Shown here piece by piece: positions 62,025 to 64,000 of a stretch of 64,000 nucleotides of DNA. The stretch is from CAYLPJ01 sp964385465 (lineage in GTDB: Bacteria; Planctomycetota; Phycisphaerae; SM23-33). Each line of letters begins with the position of its first letter. The first letter of the stretch is position 1. The notes beneath the pieces are model-generated. The model searched no databases and was not told the origin of the DNA. It worked only from the letters and a program-made list of their open reading frames with translations. The stretch lies in NCBI GenBank assembly GCA_964385465.1, contig CAYLPJ010000036.1, positions 4,785-68,784 of the forward strand. The letters are read 5' to 3'. The translations under genes were made by a program, and so were the position numbers.

Positions 62025-63380
62025 TCACTTCCGCTGGACGGTCCGGGTCTGCCCGGCGGCGGTGACGGTCACCGCCAGGGGGCCCGTGGCCCCGTCCGGC
62101 AGGCGGGTGCGGAAGGTCGAGAAGACCGGGCCGCGGCGGACGGTCGGCTCCAGCCGGCGCCCGCCGCAGTCCACCGCCACCTTCGCCGCGCCGGTGGGGT
62201 CCAGGAAGCTGCCCGCCACCTCCTCGCCGCCCCGCAGCTTCACCCCCGGCGCGGGGGCCTGGATGTCCACCGCCGGCTCCTCCCCGGTGGCCACGTACAG
62301 CGTCCGGATGGCGTCCTCATCCACCCGCACCAGGCGGAAGCCCGTCCGCTGCGCCGCCTTCTTCGGGTAGATCTGCACGATCGAGCCGCTGTAGGACACC
62401 GGCTTGCCCCCCGCCCGGCCGACGCGGATCGCGTGGCTGTGGCCGGAAAAGACATGCTCGATCCGCCGCGTCCGCAGCAGCTCGCCGAACCGCCTGGTCC
62501 CCTGCGGCATGTGGACGAACAGCACCACCCGGGCATCCTCCCCGGCGATGTCGAGGTCCTTCTCCAGCCACGCCCCCGCCGAGTCGCCGACGCCCCAGAC
62601 CCACTTGCCCTTCTCGACGTGGAGGAAATCGACGCCGACGAAGTGCACCCCCCCGTGGTCGAAGGACCACCGAAGCGGCCCGGCGACCCGCCGCCAGTGC
62701 CCGTAGGCGAAATTCGGATCCTCCGGCCGCCACTTCCCGGCCGCCTTGACCCCGGCGGCATCGTGGTTGCCCGGCGTCAGGAACAGCGGCGTGGGGAAGT
62801 CCGCGGTCAGGCGGGCCAGCGCGGCGAACTCCCTGGCGGCCTCGGCCGGCGGGCGGGAGTCGGCGAGGTTCACGCAGTCGCCGGTGATCACGGTGAACGC
62901 CAGCGTATCGGCCCGCTCGGCGACGGCCTTGCGGAAGGCGAGGAACTTCCCGTCGCCCATCCGCGGCAGGTGCGGGTCGGTCCCGTGGGCCAGCAGCAGC
63001 GGCCGGCGGGCCTCGCGGCGGCGAAGCGGGAAGTCCACGCCCTCGGCGGCCCCGCCGTCCAGCCGCCGGAACCACGCACCCCCCGGCCAGGTGCCCGACG
63101 GGAAGCACACAGAGACGATCGGCCCGGAGGCCTCGCCCAGCAGCGGGTCGCGGCCGAGCTGGAGGGCGTACCGCCCGTCGGCGCCGGTCGCGGCGAAGCC
63201 CACGCCGTCGGTGACGGGCACGTCCGCCAGCGGCTCGTCGCCGGGCGAGAACGACCCGTCGCCGTCGGCATCGAGGAACACGCGCCCGACGGCCTCGCCC
63301 GCCCGCGAGGGCGCGGGCACGGCGGCGGCCAGAACGCTGAGGAACACGGCGGAGGCGTACGCGGCGGGGCGGCGGATCAT
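62025..63380 (-). CDS. Secreted calcineurin-like metallophosphoesterase
   Basis: A 451-residue exported phosphoesterase with a signal peptide (about 1-26, MIRRPAAYASAVFLSVLAAA). Residues about 28-115 form an SdrD-B/metallophos-N-type beta domain (GRVFLDADGDGSFSPGDEPL). The catalytic domain has HGTDPHLPR (Asp/His ligands), VITGDCVNLAD, LTPGNHDAAG, LFVHMPQGTRR and FSGHSHAIR, covering the five metal-binding motifs. The remaining residues (from about 360) resemble the C-terminal domain of this family. The substrate is unknown. It is convergent with the GHL6 gene. Confidence 0.88.
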   Translation of the reverse strand: MIRRPAAYASAVFLSVLAAAVPAPSRAGEAVGRVFLDADGDGSFSPGDEPLADVPVTDGVGFAATGADGRYALQLGRDPLLGEASGPIVSVCFPSGTWPGGAWFRRLDGGAAEGVDFPLRRREARRPLLLAHGTDPHLPRMGDGKFLAFRKAVAERADTLAFTVITGDCVNLADSRPPAEAAREFAALARLTADFPTPLFLTPGNHDAAGVKAAGKWRPEDPNFAYGHWRRVAGPLRWSFDHGGVHFVGVDFLHVEKGKWVWGVGDSAGAWLEKDLDIAGEDARVVLFVHMPQGTRRFGELLRTRRIEHVFSGHSHAIRVGRAGGKPVSYSGSIVQIYPKKAAQRTGFRLVRVDEDAIRTLYVATGEEPAVDIQAPAPGVKLRGGEEVAGSFLDPTGAAKVAVDCGGRRLEPTVRRGPVFSTFRTRLPDGATGPLAVTVTAAGQTRTVQRK

Positions 63381-63798
63381 GGCGGGCTCCTTGCGTGTCG
63401 GCCCGCCCGGAAACGCCCGGCCGCGACCGAACGCCGTCCAGCGTACACTCCCGCGGCCGATCGGGCAAAGCCCGCGCACAGAAAGGCCCGGGGCGGAGGG
63501 TGTGTGCCGTCCCGGGCCTGAGACTCGACCGGCCGCGACCGCCAGGGGCGTCCCGGGCAGTGGAACGCCGGCGATCCCGGCCACCGCGGCGCGTCGTCCC
63601 ACGCGTCCCTCCGGCGGGCGCGACGGGCCGTGCCGCGTCTGCTCCGCGGCCTGGTGCCTGGCCGAACAGAGGCTCTATCGGCAGCGGGTCGCCGCCGGTT
63701 TAGCGCCCGCCCCGAACAATCCGGTCTTCCCCTGAAAAACCCCGCCGACCGCCTCGCACGCCCCCCCGACGACGAGCCATCCGCGCCGGCCGTCCGCA
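63381..63798. other. Gene-free region at the window end
   Basis: About 420 GC-rich bases upstream of the phosphoesterase gene with no supported gene on either strand. A 9-base inverted repeat AGGCCCGGG/CCCGGGCCT lies at 63484-63492 and 63511-63519. It continues into the tandem repeats that follow. Confidence 0.5.
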
Positions 63799-63909
63799 CT
63801 TGCCGCGATGGACCCGGTGTGTAGGCGCCCTTGCCCCGCTTGCCGCGACGTGGCCGGTGTGTTAGCCGCCGCCACCCTTGACGCGACGGGCCCGGTGTGT
63901 AGCCGCCGC
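63799..63909. repeat. Three imperfect tandem repeats of about 38-40 bases
   Basis: Units start at 63799, 63839 and 63877. Each reads CTTG(C/A)CGCGA, then a variable few bases, then CCGGTGTGT(T)AG and a GCCGCC-like end. They stop before 63910. No protein or RNA function is evident. Confidence 0.65.
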
Positions 63910-64000
63910 CGCATACGATGAGCCCGCCGCCCCGGCCGACGCCCTCCAGACTCCGCGTCGCGCCCTGTGGAGTGCGGCGGCAGCGACGCCGCTTTCGAGT

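Noticed and set aside
63377..63914. Several 60-140 codon frames on both strands near the window end
   Set aside because: They are Arg/Pro-rich, overlap each other, lack ribosome-binding sites and cover tandem repeats.

Overview
The window looks like a fragment of a high-GC, strictly anaerobic or fermentative member of the Planctomycetota, most likely the Phycisphaerae (inference). Pointers are the typical planctomycete repertoire (Tat-exported sulfatase and aldo/keto reductase, an HzsA-like cytochrome/propeller protein, PQQ-type propeller protein, GH38 and GHL6 glycosidases, a DUF1080 remnant, a PEP-CTERM protein) together with a multimeric [FeFe]-hydrogenase, Na+-NQR subunits and a set of anaerobe oxygen-defence proteins. 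I found no rRNA, tRNA, CRISPR array or complete insertion sequence.

Layout. 1-5.1 kb: chaperone block (groEL 3' end, dnaJ, grpE, an FmdB-type zinc ribbon) and a large membrane protein. 5.2-10.6 kb: DUF1080 remnant, NFU-type Fe-S protein, GH38 mannosidase, and convergent uvrC. 10.8-12.8 kb: the operon rpsP-trmD-rplS-yraN on the minus strand. 13-16.7 kb: a lipoprotein hydrolase, an orphan CpaF/TadA-type ATPase and a TIGR02757-family protein. 16.8-26.2 kb (minus strand): redox and oxygen-defence island reading thioredoxin-peroxiredoxin, superoxide reductase, ferritin, rubrerythrin-like protein, flavodiiron protein, nqrB-C-D-E-F (no nqrA), an unrecognised protein, rubredoxin. 26.4-30.5 kb: heavy-metal permease with HMA domain and gyrB. 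30.8-40 kb (plus strand): cobalamin adenosyltransferase, truD, sulfatase, shikimate-kinase-like protein, UroD-family protein, aldo/keto reductase, HzsA-like/FGE protein. 40.1-54.5 kb (minus strand): about 14 kb of hydrogenase genes headed by rex, then hydC, hydB, hydA, a hydrogenase-domain histidine kinase, two regulators, hydE, hydG, an aspartase-type lyase and hydF. 54.7-63.4 kb: C25-like PEP-CTERM protein, methyltransferase-like/PQQ propeller protein, GHL6 glycosidase and a metallophosphoesterase.

How the parts fit. The HydABC-type enzyme should couple NAD(H) and ferredoxin to H2. A near-perfect Rex operator precedes rex, so the operon is probably controlled by the NADH/NAD+ ratio. A second layer, a kinase carrying its own ferredoxin and hydrogenase-like domains, may sense redox state or H2. 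Superoxide reductase, rubrerythrin, flavodiiron protein, peroxiredoxin and ferritin would remove superoxide, peroxide, O2 and free iron, with rubredoxin and possibly the NQR module as electron carriers.

Between genes the window carries several kinds of repeated sequence: two copies of a palindromic element whose ends form the stop codons of three neighbouring genes; two copies of a roughly 145-bp element with conserved flanks exactly 98 bp apart around a divergent AT-rich core; and low-complexity short-unit repeats. Remnants of three toxin-antitoxin genes lie at gene 3' ends. These non-coding structures are the least explained part of the window.
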